Source of the DNA: Streptomyces sp. NBC_00094
GTDB lineage: Bacteria; Actinomycetota; Actinomycetes; Streptomycetales; Streptomycetaceae
Direction: 5' to 3'
DNA: 64,000 nt
Assembly (NCBI RefSeq): GCF_026343125.1
Contig: NZ_JAPEMB010000001.1
Coordinates: 5,585,501 to 5,649,500 of the forward strand
The position numbers were made by a program, and so were the translations under genes. The number at the start of each line of letters is the position of its first letter. The first letter of the stretch is position 1. This document shows positions 7,153-15,575 of the stretch, piece after piece. The notes beneath the pieces are model-generated. The model saw only the letters and a program-made list of their open reading frames with translations. It made no database searches and had not been told where the DNA came from.

Positions 7153-9114
7153 ATGGCCTACCGGCCGTCCAAGAAGTTCAAGAAGACCCTGTTCGGCAGC
7201 GGCGCGGTCGTGGTCCTCGCCGCGCTCAACGCCCCCGCCGCCGTCTCCTTCGCCGAGGAGAAGTACCACGCGTACAAGATCGCCCAGCCCGGCTACAAGA
7301 AGGAGTTCGGCTCCTGGGCGGAGGTGAACGTCCCCGACCAGTACCGGATCAACGCCATCCACGCGGCCCTCCTGCACACCGGCAAGGTCCTGCTGATCGC
7401 CGGCTCGGGCAACAGCCAGAAGAACTTCGACGCGGGGACCTTCGAGACCATCCTCTGGGACCCCGTGGCGAACACCTTCAAGAAGATCCCCACCCCCGAG
7501 GACTTCTTCTGCTCCGGCCACACGCAGCTCCCCGACGGGCGGCTCCTCGTCGCCGGCGGCACCGCCCGCTACGAGGTGCTCGACGGCGGAGTCGAGAAGG
7601 CCGGCGGCGGGATGCGGGTCAAGAACGAGAGTCCCGACACGGCGGTCACCCTCAAGAAGGGCACCGTCTTCCGCTCCCCGTCCGGAGTCGAGTACGTCTC
7701 CAAGTTCGACGTCACCGTCCCCAAGGCCAAGCGCGAGTTCGAGATCTCGTACTTCAAGAGCGGCCAGATGAAGCCGTGGAAGACGAAGGTCACCGCCGCC
7801 GAGGCCCGGGTCTTCGTCGAGGCGAAGAAGGCGGGCCCCCAGGCCCTCACCACCGAGGCCGCGCAGTACGAGGTCGTCGGCCTCAAGGGCGAGGCCGCCG
7901 ACAACGTCTACGGCCTCGCGCAGAAGCTCACCACCGAGAAGCAGGACTTCCAGGGCATCAAGGGCGCCTACGAGTTCGACCCCCGGGCCGAGAAGTACAT
8001 CCCGGTGGCCCCCATGAAGGACGCCCGCTGGTACCCCACCCTCGTCACCCTCGACGACGGCAAGGTCCTCGCCGTCTCCGGCCTCAACGACGTCGGCGAC
8101 GTCGTCCCCGGCGACAACGAGATCTACGACCCCGAGACGAAGAAGTGGGCGAAGGGACCCTTCCGCTACTTCCCCACCTACCCCTCCCTCTTCCTCACCA
8201 AGGGCGGCAAGCTCCTCTACACCGGCTCCAACGCCGGCTACGGCCCCGCGGAGAAGGGCCGCGAACCCGGCCTGTGGGACCTGAGGAAGAACTCCTTCAC
8301 CAAGCTCGGCGGGCTCACCGACCCCGACCAGCTGGAGACCTCCGCCTCCCTGATCCTGCCGCCCGCCCAGGCCCAGAAGGTCATGGTCCTCGGCGGCGGA
8401 GGGGTCGGCGAGTCCGCCAAGTCCACCGCCCGCACCTCGATCGTCGACCTCTCCCAGGACAACCCCGTCTTCACCGACGGGCCGGCGCTCCCGCAGGGCA
8501 CCCGCTACCTCAGCAGCGTCCTGCTCCCCGACGACACCGTCTTCACCACCGGCGGATCCGAGGAGTACCGGGGCCGCAGCGGCAGCGACATCCTCAAGGC
8601 GCAGTTCTACGACCCGAAGGCCAACGCCTTCACCGAGGCCGCGGAACCCACCGTCGGCCGCAACTACCACTCCGAGGCGCTGCTGCTCCCCGACGGCCGG
8701 GTCGCCACCTTCGGCTCCGACCCGCTCTTCGACGACAAGGACAACACCAAGCTCGGCACCTTCGAGCAGCGCATCGAGGTCTTCACCCCGCCCTACCTCC
8801 ACAAGGCGGGCACCGACCGGCCCGTCCTCGGGGAGGGCTCACGGGAACTCGACCAGAACGGGCGCGCCACCTTCAAGACCAAGGACGCCGGACGGATCGC
8901 CACGGCCCGCCTGATGCGGCCGAGCGCCGTCACCCACACGACGGACGTCGAACAGCGGTCCGTGGAGCTCGGCCTGATGAAGGGACAGGACGGGGTGACG
9001 GTCACCGTCGACGTACCGCAGGACCGGACGCTCGTCCCGCCCGGCTGGTACATGCTGTTCGTGACCGACCAGGACGGCATCCCGAGCGAGGCGAAGTGGA
9101 TCCAGGTGGGGTGA
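7153..9114 (+). CDS. glxA: Copper radical (galactose oxidase-like) oxidase GlxA
   Basis: 653 residues. A single hydrophobic segment at about 14-33 anchors or exports it; the rest is extracytoplasmic. The fold is a seven-bladed kelch propeller plus a C-terminal DUF1929-type Ig domain. Visible landmarks are Cys120 in EDFFCSGHTQ (the Cys of the Tyr-Cys cofactor), the partner Tyr in YFPTYPS, the copper-ligand region NYHSEALLLPDGR, and the C-terminal GWYMLFVTDQDG. GlxA oxidises glycan ends and is needed for deposition of the CslA product at the tip. It is translationally close-coupled to cslA. Nothing indicates loss of active-site residues. Confidence 0.93.
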   Translation: MAYRPSKKFKKTLFGSGAVVVLAALNAPAAVSFAEEKYHAYKIAQPGYKKEFGSWAEVNVPDQYRINAIHAALLHTGKVLLIAGSGNSQKNFDAGTFETILWDPVANTFKKIPTPEDFFCSGHTQLPDGRLLVAGGTARYEVLDGGVEKAGGGMRVKNESPDTAVTLKKGTVFRSPSGVEYVSKFDVTVPKAKREFEISYFKSGQMKPWKTKVTAAEARVFVEAKKAGPQALTTEAAQYEVVGLKGEAADNVYGLAQKLTTEKQDFQGIKGAYEFDPRAEKYIPVAPMKDARWYPTLVTLDDGKVLAVSGLNDVGDVVPGDNEIYDPETKKWAKGPFRYFPTYPSLFLTKGGKLLYTGSNAGYGPAEKGREPGLWDLRKNSFTKLGGLTDPDQLETSASLILPPAQAQKVMVLGGGGVGESAKSTARTSIVDLSQDNPVFTDGPALPQGTRYLSSVLLPDDTVFTTGGSEEYRGRSGSDILKAQFYDPKANAFTEAAEPTVGRNYHSEALLLPDGRVATFGSDPLFDDKDNTKLGTFEQRIEVFTPPYLHKAGTDRPVLGEGSRELDQNGRATFKTKDAGRIATARLMRPSAVTHTTDVEQRSVELGLMKGQDGVTVTVDVPQDRTLVPPGWYMLFVTDQDGIPSEAKWIQVG

Positions 9115-9153
9115 ACACCGCTCCCCGGCCCGGCCGGACCGACGGGACGCCCT

Positions 9154-10170
9154 CTACGCCTTCGCCCTCCGGGCCAGGCCCAGGGCGTAGTCCGGCCACC
9201 ACGTCCCGGCGGCCGGGCCGCCCCGGCACTGGCCGTCCGAGTCGCCGGGGCGCTTGATCCACAGATACGCGTCGACCAGCTCGTCCCCGGTCCGGTCCGT
9301 CGGCGGTACGCCGAGGGCCCGGCCCGGCGGATTGCACCAGGCCTCCGCCCGGTCACCCGGGAGGGGGCCGTCGCCGTTCCGGCTGGTGTCCACCGTGAAG
9401 TGGGTGCCGCCGAGCAGCCCCGAGAGCGTCGCGCCGAAGCCCTTCACCGTGTCGTTCGTCTGGAAGTTGGAGACGTTGAGGGAGAAGCCGTCCGCCCGGG
9501 CGATCCCCGCCCGGCGCAGCGGCTCCACCAGCTTGCCCGGGTCGTCGATCCACGCCGGATTGCCCGCGTCCAGATAGACCCGGGTACGGGGCTGCCGCTT
9601 GAGCCGCACGATCGCCTCCGCGAGCAGCCCGAACCGCTCGTCGTGGTACTGCGCCGGGGTACAGCCGTCCACGATGTGCGGCACCGCGTCCGGCTCCAGG
9701 ACGACGATCGCGGAGGAGTCCCCGAGCGCGGAGGCGAAGGAGTCGACCCAGTTCCGGTAGGCCTGCGCGTCGTGCGAGCCGCCCGCCGAGTACATCCCGC
9801 AGTCGCGGTGCGGGATGTTGTACGCGACGAAGACCGCGGTCCTGCCCTCGGCCGCCGCGCCCCGGACCGCGCGCGTCACCTCCGGTACGGGGTCGTCCCC
9901 GGCCGGCCAGCCCGCGACCGGCCGCTCCGCGATCCGCTTCAGGACCTCGGCGTCCTCGGTCCTGCCCTGCGCCTCGTACTCCCTGACCTGCCTCGCCGCG
10001 TCGCTCTCCGGGTCGACCCAGAAAGGGGAGCCGGCGGAGGGGGCCGGCGCCTCGCCGGCCGAGGAGGGCGGGCCGACCGGGGTCTTCGGGGGCTCGTCCG
10101 CGGAGCATCCGGTCAGGAGCAGCGCGGCGACGAGGGTCAGGGCGGCGGCGGTGACGGTGCGGCGGGACAT
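9154..10170 (-). CDS. cslZ: GH6 endoglucanase-like lipoprotein CslZ
   Basis: 338 residues from ATG 10170 (GGGGG just upstream); the open frame extends further 5' but this start places a textbook lipoprotein signal at the N-terminus (MSRRTVTAAALTLVAALLL, lipobox LLTGC). A Pro/Ser-rich linker precedes the glycoside hydrolase 6 domain: FWVDPESDAARQ, VAYNIPHRDCGMYSAGG, IVVLEPDAVPHI (catalytic-region Asp), YLDAGNPAWI, GFSLNVSNFQT and AEAWCNPPGRALG. GH6 enzymes cleave beta-1,4-glucan; here it would trim or release the CslA product outside the membrane. It is convergent with cslA-glxA. Confidence 0.88.
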   Translation of the reverse strand: MSRRTVTAAALTLVAALLLTGCSADEPPKTPVGPPSSAGEAPAPSAGSPFWVDPESDAARQVREYEAQGRTEDAEVLKRIAERPVAGWPAGDDPVPEVTRAVRGAAAEGRTAVFVAYNIPHRDCGMYSAGGSHDAQAYRNWVDSFASALGDSSAIVVLEPDAVPHIVDGCTPAQYHDERFGLLAEAIVRLKRQPRTRVYLDAGNPAWIDDPGKLVEPLRRAGIARADGFSLNVSNFQTNDTVKGFGATLSGLLGGTHFTVDTSRNGDGPLPGDRAEAWCNPPGRALGVPPTDRTGDELVDAYLWIKRPGDSDGQCRGGPAAGTWWPDYALGLARRAKA

Positions 10171-10261
10171 CCGGCCCCCAGGGTCGGGTACGTCCGGTAC
10201 GACGGGGCGTACGGGGTACGGGACGGAACGCGGGACAATCGGGGCCATCCTGACATGTCGG

Positions 10262-11254
10262 TCAGTCGCCTCCGGGCTGCGACACCGCGATCCCCAACGG
10301 CGTCCGCTCGTACAGCACCTGGTGGCCGTACCGCCGGGACGTCAGCAGCCCCGCGTCCCGCAGCACCGCCAGGTGCGCGGAGACGGAGGAGGGCGCCCTG
10401 CCGAGGCGGTGCGCCAGCGCCGTGGTCCCCATCGGCTCGTCCAGCGCGCACAGGACGTCCGCCCGCACCCGGCCGAACAGCCGCGCCAGCACCTCCGGCG
10501 TACGGTCCCGGGCCTCGGCCCACAGCCCGCCGATCCCGCGCGCCGGATAGGCCACCGTCGGCTGCCACGGCGGATCGAAACCGCTCACCACGTCCGGCCA
10601 GGTGAAGACCGACGGCATGAGGACGAGCCCCTGGCCGTCCAGCGGGCGGTCGTGCTCACCGGCGTACGCGACCCGGAGCGTGGCGGTCTCGGCGGCCCAG
10701 TCGAAGGCCGGGTGCAGCTCGCTCAGGAGCCGTTCGAGCCCGCCCTCCGCGAGGCGGCGCGAGTGGTACGCCACGTCCGCCTCCAGGAGCGCGCGCAGCC
10801 GGGGCCAGTCGGGCGCGATCAGCGCCTCCCAGGCCGCCTCCAGGAGGTCGGCGAGCCGTGCCACCCCGTCGGCCGGATCGGCGAGCAGCCGCCGTCCCTC
10901 CGTCGTCTCGGCGGCACCCGGGGTCTCGGCGAGGGCCCGCTCGAAGTCGGTCAGGGCGAGGGCCGGGTCGGTCTCCCGTACGGCGCCGATCTCCTCCTCG
11001 AAGGTGGCGGCGGGCCCGAGCGGCGGCGGATAGAGGAAGTCCGGACTGTGCCCGCGGCGCGGCATGAGGAGCTGCAGCGGCGCGAGGTCGATCCCGCGCG
11101 CGGCCCCCGCGATCCGCCGCAGCCACGGCAGGTGGTACCCCTGCTGCCGGGGCCGCGCGAGGACGCGCACGGCGGAGTGCGTCTCCCAGAGCGGCGAGAT
11201 CGCGAACCGGATCCGCAAGGGGTCGGCCTCACCGAAGCGCAGGTGGTACGGCAC
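10262..11254 (-). CDS. ArsR-type winged-helix regulator with DUF5937 N-terminal domain
   Basis: 330 residues from GTG 11254 with a strong GGGGGAGG. The N-terminal ~220 residues match the DUF5937 type (MPYHLRFGEADPLRIRFAIS). The C-terminal ~90 residues form a winged helix (RVRADVLCALDEPMGTTALA, GRAPSSVSAHLAVLRDAGLL). No Cys pair is placed for metal binding, so a metal sensor is unlikely. It is divergent from an MFS exporter gene, with a gapped inverted repeat between the genes, so local control of the exporter is the simplest reading. Confidence 0.8.
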   Translation of the reverse strand: MPYHLRFGEADPLRIRFAISPLWETHSAVRVLARPRQQGYHLPWLRRIAGAARGIDLAPLQLLMPRRGHSPDFLYPPPLGPAATFEEEIGAVRETDPALALTDFERALAETPGAAETTEGRRLLADPADGVARLADLLEAAWEALIAPDWPRLRALLEADVAYHSRRLAEGGLERLLSELHPAFDWAAETATLRVAYAGEHDRPLDGQGLVLMPSVFTWPDVVSGFDPPWQPTVAYPARGIGGLWAEARDRTPEVLARLFGRVRADVLCALDEPMGTTALAHRLGRAPSSVSAHLAVLRDAGLLTSRRYGHQVLYERTPLGIAVSQPGGD

Positions 11255-11271
11255 GGGGCCTCCCCCTAGGG

Positions 11272-11302
11272 CCTAACATTCGTCCGGAGCCGAAAGTCTA
11301 GG
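11272..11302. promoter_or_regulatory. Possible ArsR-type operator in the divergent promoter
   Basis: CCTAACATTCG (11272-11282) and CGAAAGTCTAGG (11291-11302) form an imperfect inverted repeat separated by 8 bp, midway between the two start codons. Assignment to the adjacent regulator is inferred. Confidence 0.4.
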
Positions 11303-11334
11303 GCGCAACCGCTCCCCGGCGGCACGCTGCGGTC

Positions 11335-12813
11335 ATGTCCACGCCCGACTCGCTCGACACACCCCTGTCGTCCCCACTCCCGCAGCGCCCCACCGCCCCG
11401 TCCGCGAACCTCCTCACCCCTCCCGCGTCCCCGGCGGGCTCCGGCGGCACCCCGGCCGGTCCCGCCGTGGGCGGCCCCCACGGCCCGCACGGCGGTCCGC
11501 CGGGCGGCGACCGGCCCGGGTACGGGGCGGTGTTCCGGGTGCGGGAGTTCCGGTTCGTGTTCGTGGCGCATCTCTTCTCGCTCCTCGGGGTCGTCGTCAG
11601 TGAGCTCGCGCTCACCGTGCTCGTCTACGACCTCACCCGCTCCCCGCTCCTCTCCTCCCTCACCTTCGCCCTCGGCTTCCTCCCCTACCTCCTCGGCGGC
11701 ACGCTCCTCGCCGGCCTCGCCGACCGCCTCCCGCCCCGCCGGATCCTCGTCGTCTGCGACCTCGTCTGCGCCGCCTGCGTCGCGATGATGGTCGTCCCCG
11801 CCACCCCCGTCGCCGTCCTGCTCGTCCTCCGCTGCGCCATCGCCGTCGTCTCGCCCGTCTTCAACGGCACCCGTATGGCGACCCTCGCCGACATCCTCGG
11901 CGAGGGGGACCTCTTCGTCCTCGGCCGCTCCCTGCTGCGGATCGTCTCGCAGAGCGCCCTCCTCGCCGGGTTCGCCGTCGGCGGCGTCCTCCTGACCGTC
12001 GTGCCGCCGAGGGGCGCCCTCGCCGTCACGGCCGCCACCTTCCTCGTCTCGGCGCTGCTGCTGCGCCTCGGCACCGTCCGCCGCCCCGCCCGAGCGGCCG
12101 CCGGGTCCGGCAGCGGTCTCTCCGGCACCTGGGCCGTGCTGCGGAACCGGCGCGTGCGTGCCCTGATGGTGATGTTCTGGGTGCCGCCGCTCTTCGCCGT
12201 CGTACCCGAGGCGCTCGCCGCTCCGTACGCCGACCAGATCGGCGTCTCCACCGCCGCCCTCGGCCTCCTCATGTGCGCGCTGCCGGTCGGCACCATCGCG
12301 GGCGAGCTCTTCGCCGGCTCCTTCCTCAGCGCCGCGACCCGCTCCCGGATCGTGCTCCCGCTCGCCGTGATCGGCGTCCTGCCCTACCTCCTGTACGCCC
12401 CCGAGCCCGGCGTCGCCCTCGCGGTCGTCGCCCTCGCCCTGGCGGGCGCCACCGGCGCGTACACCCTCGGTCTCGACGCCTGGTTCGTCGCCGCCGTGCC
12501 GGAGGAGCAGCGGGGGAGGGCCATGACCCTGATGACGGCGGGCATGATGACCGTCCAGGGGGTCGGCATGGCCCTGGCCGGGGTCGCGGCCGAGTTCGCC
12601 CCCGTCCACGCGGTCGTCGCGGGCACGGGCGTCGTCGGCACGCTCTGCGTCATCGCCGCCGCCGTGGAGCTGAAGGCCGCGGGGGCGGCAGGGGTCACCG
12701 GGGCGGCAGGGGTCACGGGGACGGCAGGGGTCACAGGGGCTGCGGAGGCGGCCGGGACGCCCAAGGCGCCCGAGGGACGAGACGAGGCTGACCGCCCCGT
12801 GGCCCATGGGTAA
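11335..12813 (+). CDS. MFS transporter (efflux type)
   Basis: 492 residues. A ~60-residue Pro-rich cytosolic N-terminus is followed by about 12 membrane segments starting at FVFVAHLFSLLGVVVSELAL. The MFS loop 2-3 motif is visible as GLADRLPPRRILVVCD. The topology and the arrangement with a divergent ArsR-type regulator suggest a drug or metabolite exporter; the substrate is unknown. The C-terminal tail (about 445-480) is three copies of AGVTG[AT] encoded by an 18-bp minisatellite. It is 9 bp upstream of the MarR gene start, so the two are probably cotranscribed. Confidence 0.8.
   Translation: MSTPDSLDTPLSSPLPQRPTAPSANLLTPPASPAGSGGTPAGPAVGGPHGPHGGPPGGDRPGYGAVFRVREFRFVFVAHLFSLLGVVVSELALTVLVYDLTRSPLLSSLTFALGFLPYLLGGTLLAGLADRLPPRRILVVCDLVCAACVAMMVVPATPVAVLLVLRCAIAVVSPVFNGTRMATLADILGEGDLFVLGRSLLRIVSQSALLAGFAVGGVLLTVVPPRGALAVTAATFLVSALLLRLGTVRRPARAAAGSGSGLSGTWAVLRNRRVRALMVMFWVPPLFAVVPEALAAPYADQIGVSTAALGLLMCALPVGTIAGELFAGSFLSAATRSRIVLPLAVIGVLPYLLYAPEPGVALAVVALALAGATGAYTLGLDAWFVAAVPEEQRGRAMTLMTAGMMTVQGVGMALAGVAAEFAPVHAVVAGTGVVGTLCVIAAAVELKAAGAAGVTGAAGVTGTAGVTGAAEAAGTPKAPEGRDEADRPVAHG
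12687..12740 (+). repeat. 18-bp minisatellite at the 3' end of the MFS gene
   Basis: The core GGCAGGGGTCAC starts at 12687, 12705 and 12723, a period of exactly 18 bp (6 codons), so copy number can change without a frameshift. Confidence 0.75.
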
Positions 12814-12822
12814 GGTCGTCGG

Positions 12823-13332
12823 GTGCCGAAGCCGCTCAGTCTCCCCTTCGACCCCATCGCCCGCGCCGACGAACTCTGGCAGAAGCGCTGGGGCCCGGTC
12901 CCCTCGATGGCCGCGATCACCTCGATCATGCGCGCCCACCAGATCCTCCTCGCGGAGGTCGACGCCGTCGTCAAGCCGTACGGGCTGACCTTCGCGCGGT
13001 ACGAGGCCCTGGTCCTGCTCACCTTCTCCAAGGCGGGCGAGCTGCCGATGTCCAAGATCGGCGAGCGGCTGATGGTCCACCCCACCTCGGTGACGAACAC
13101 GGTGGACCGGCTCGTGAAGTCCGGTCTCGTCGACAAGCGCCCCAACCCCAACGACGGCCGCGGCACCCTCGCGTCCATCACCGAGAAGGGGCGCGAGGTG
13201 GTCGAGGCGGCGACCGGCGACCTGATGGAGATGGAGTTCGGACTCGGCGCGTACGACGCCGAGGAGTGCGCCGAGATCTTCGCGATGCTGCGCCCGCTGC
13301 GGGTCAGCGCGCACGATTTCGACGAGAGCTGA
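12823..13332 (+). CDS. MarR-family regulator
   Basis: 169 residues from GTG 12823. The MarR winged helix covers about residues 50-125: GLTFARYEALVLLTFSKAGE, MSKIGERLMVHPTSVTNTVD, RLVKSGLVDKRPNPNDGRG. MarR dimers bind palindromes and respond to small ligands. It is followed by a DUF3817 gene and then icmA; the 24-bp palindrome just ahead of icmA is a candidate target, although this is inference. There is no convincing Shine-Dalgarno, so translation may be coupled to the MFS gene. Confidence 0.85.
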   Translation: MPKPLSLPFDPIARADELWQKRWGPVPSMAAITSIMRAHQILLAEVDAVVKPYGLTFARYEALVLLTFSKAGELPMSKIGERLMVHPTSVTNTVDRLVKSGLVDKRPNPNDGRGTLASITEKGREVVEAATGDLMEMEFGLGAYDAEECAEIFAMLRPLRVSAHDFDES

Positions 13333-13375
13333 CCCGCGCGAAGATCGCCCGGAACGTGCCGTTACGCTCGACGGC

Positions 13376-13708
13376 ATGAAATCCAGCGTGCTGACCCGTT
13401 ACCGCGTCATGGCGTACGTGACCGCCGTCATGCTGCTTGTGCTGTGCACCTGCATGATCTTCAAGTACGGGTTCGACATGGGCGAGGACGTGACCTTCGC
13501 GGTCTCCCAGGCCCACGGCGTCCTCTACATCATCTACCTGGTCTTCGCCTTCGACCTGGGCTCCAAGGCCAAGTGGCCGTTCGGCAAGCTCCTGTGGGTG
13601 CTCCTCTCCGGGACCATTCCGTTCGCCGCCTTCTTCGTCGAGCGGAAGGTCGTCCGCGAGACGTTGCCGCTGGTCACCGACGGTTCGCCGGTCCCCGCCA
13701 AGGCCTGA
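13376..13708 (+). CDS. DUF3817 integral membrane protein
   Basis: 110 residues with three hydrophobic segments (YVTAVMLLVLCTCMIF, QAHGVLYIIYLVFAFDLG, LLWVLLSGTIPFAAFFVE), matching the small DUF3817 membrane proteins. Function unknown. It sits 43 bp after the MarR gene, and a GC-rich hairpin at 13715-13739 separates it from icmA. Confidence 0.85.
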   Translation: MKSSVLTRYRVMAYVTAVMLLVLCTCMIFKYGFDMGEDVTFAVSQAHGVLYIIYLVFAFDLGSKAKWPFGKLLWVLLSGTIPFAAFFVERKVVRETLPLVTDGSPVPAKA

Positions 13709-13714
13709 CCCCCA

Positions 13715-13739
13715 CCGCCCCGCGCGCCGCGCGGGGCGG
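13715..13739 (+). terminator. GC-rich terminator hairpin
   Basis: CCGCCCCGCGCG and CGCGCGGGGCGG are perfectly complementary around a single C. It lies 7 bp after the DUF3817 stop and is followed by only two T. Confidence 0.6.
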
Positions 13740-13751
13740 TTGCCCATCGAC

Positions 13752-13775
13752 ATTTACTAGGACGTCCTAGTAAAT
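13752..13775. promoter_or_regulatory. 24-bp perfect palindrome in front of icmA
   Basis: The half-site ATTTACTAGGAC is followed immediately by its reverse complement. Only 7 bp separate it from the icmA ATG, and there is no ribosome binding site, so icmA mRNA is probably leaderless and the palindrome covers the -10 region. It must be an operator or a similar protein-binding site; the binding protein is unknown. Confidence 0.75.
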
Positions 13776-13782
13776 TCGAGCC

Positions 13783-15483
13783 ATGGACGCTGACGCCATC
13801 GAGGAAGGCCGCCGTCGCTGGCAGGCCCGTTACGACAAGGCCCGCAAGCGGGACGCCGACTTCACCACGCTCTCCGGGGACGATGTGGAGCCCGTCTACG
13901 GGCCCCGGCCCGGCGACGCCTACGAGGGGTTCGAGCGGATCGGCTGGCCGGGGGAGTACCCCTTCACCCGGGGACTCCACGCGACCGGCTACCGGGGCCG
14001 GACCTGGACCATCCGCCAGTTCGCCGGCTTCGGCAACGCCGAGCAGACCAACGAGCGGTACAAGATGATCCTGGAGGCCGGCGGTGGCGGCCTCTCCGTC
14101 GCCTTCGACATGCCCACCCTCATGGGCCGGGACTCCGACGACCCCCGCGCCCTCGGCGAGGTCGGTCACTGTGGTGTCGCCATCGACTCCGCCGCCGACA
14201 TGGAGGTCCTCTTCAAGGACATCCCGCTCGGCGACGTCACCACCTCGATGACGATCTCCGGCCCGGCCGTGCCCGTCTTCTGCATGTACCTGGTCGCCGC
14301 CGAGCGTCAGGGCGTCGACCCCGCCGTGCTCAACGGCACGCTCCAGACCGACATCTTCAAGGAGTACATCGCGCAGAAGGAGTGGCTCTTCGAGCCCGAG
14401 CCCCATCTGCGCCTCATCGGCGACCTCATGGAGCACTGCGCGCAGGGCATCCCCGCGTACAAGCCGCTCTCCGTCTCCGGCTACCACATCCGCGAGGCCG
14501 GGGCGACGGCCGCGCAGGAGCTCGCGTACACCCTCGCCGACGGCTTCGGTTACGTGGAGCTGGGCCTCTCGCGCGGCCTGGACGTCGACGTCTTCGCCCC
14601 CGGCCTCTCCTTCTTCTTCGACGCCCACCTCGACTTCTTCGAGGAGATCGCCAAGTTCCGCGCCGCCCGCCGGATCTGGGCGCGCTGGATGAAGGAGGTG
14701 TACGGCGCCAAGACCGACAAGGCGCAGTGGCTCCGCTTCCACACCCAGACCGCAGGTGTCTCCCTCACCGCCCAGCAGCCGTACAACAACGTCGTCCGTA
14801 CGGCGGTGGAGGCCCTCTCCGCGGTCCTCGGCGGCACCAACTCCCTCCACACCAACGCCCTCGACGAGACCCTCGCGCTGCCGAGCGCCCAGGCCGCCGA
14901 GATCGCGCTCCGCACCCAGCAGGTGCTGATGGAGGAGACCGGCGTGGCCAACGTGGCCGACCCGCTGGGCGGCTCCTGGTACGTCGAGCAGCTCACCGAC
15001 CGCATCGAGGCCGACGCCGAGAAGATCTTCGACCAGATCAAGGAGCGCGGCCGCCGCGCCCACCCGGACGGGCAGCACCCGATCGGGCCGATCACCTCGG
15101 GCATCCTGCGCGGCATCGAGGACGGCTGGTTCACCGGCGAGATCGCCGAGTCCGCCTTCCAGTACCAGCGGTCCCTGGAGAAGGGTGACAAGCGGGTCGT
15201 CGGCGTCAACTGCCACCACGGCTCCGTCACCGGCGACCTGGAGATCCTCCGGGTCAGCCACGAGGTCGAGCGGGAGCAGGTCCGGGCCCTCGGCGAGCGC
15301 AGGGGGCACCGCGACGACGCCAAGGTCCGCGCCTCGATCGGCGCGATGCTGGCGGCGGCCCGGGACGGCTCGAACATGATCGTCCCGATGCTGGAGGCCG
15401 TCCGCGCCGAGGCCACCCTCGGCGAGATCTGCGACGCCCTGCGCGACGAGTGGGGCGTCTACACGGAGCCCCCGGGCTTCTAG
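13783..15483 (+). CDS. icmA: Isobutyryl-CoA mutase large subunit IcmA
   Basis: 566 residues, the usual IcmA length, containing the methylmalonyl-CoA mutase-type TIM-barrel substrate domain but no B12-binding domain (that is supplied by the separate IcmB). Two residues separate isobutyryl- from methylmalonyl-CoA mutases: Phe80 (TIRQF80AGF) instead of Tyr, and Gln198 (KEYIAQ198KE) instead of Arg. Both ICM residues are present. The enzyme interconverts isobutyryl-CoA and n-butyryl-CoA with adenosylcobalamin, linking valine catabolism to butyryl/ethylmalonyl-CoA supply for polyketides. No icmB lies nearby. A perfect palindrome abuts the start. Confidence 0.95.
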   Translation: MDADAIEEGRRRWQARYDKARKRDADFTTLSGDDVEPVYGPRPGDAYEGFERIGWPGEYPFTRGLHATGYRGRTWTIRQFAGFGNAEQTNERYKMILEAGGGGLSVAFDMPTLMGRDSDDPRALGEVGHCGVAIDSAADMEVLFKDIPLGDVTTSMTISGPAVPVFCMYLVAAERQGVDPAVLNGTLQTDIFKEYIAQKEWLFEPEPHLRLIGDLMEHCAQGIPAYKPLSVSGYHIREAGATAAQELAYTLADGFGYVELGLSRGLDVDVFAPGLSFFFDAHLDFFEEIAKFRAARRIWARWMKEVYGAKTDKAQWLRFHTQTAGVSLTAQQPYNNVVRTAVEALSAVLGGTNSLHTNALDETLALPSAQAAEIALRTQQVLMEETGVANVADPLGGSWYVEQLTDRIEADAEKIFDQIKERGRRAHPDGQHPIGPITSGILRGIEDGWFTGEIAESAFQYQRSLEKGDKRVVGVNCHHGSVTGDLEILRVSHEVEREQVRALGERRGHRDDAKVRASIGAMLAAARDGSNMIVPMLEAVRAEATLGEICDALRDEWGVYTEPPGF

Positions 15484-15575
15484 GCCGCGTCCGGGAAGTC
15501 CCAGGGCCTGTCGTCATGTCCCGCGTGGGCCGCGGCGGCCGGCACCAGGGGCCGTGGTCGGGCCTGCCCGGCGGA

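Noticed and set aside
4240..8802. A very long minus-strand open frame (about 1500 codons) opposite cslA and glxA
   Set aside because: It is rich in Gly/Glu/Val/Leu runs with no domain and lies antisense to well-conserved genes; long antisense frames are expected at this GC content.
13534..15309. Minus-strand frame opposite icmA
   Set aside because: Antisense shadow of a conserved enzyme gene; no start signals or homologous motifs.
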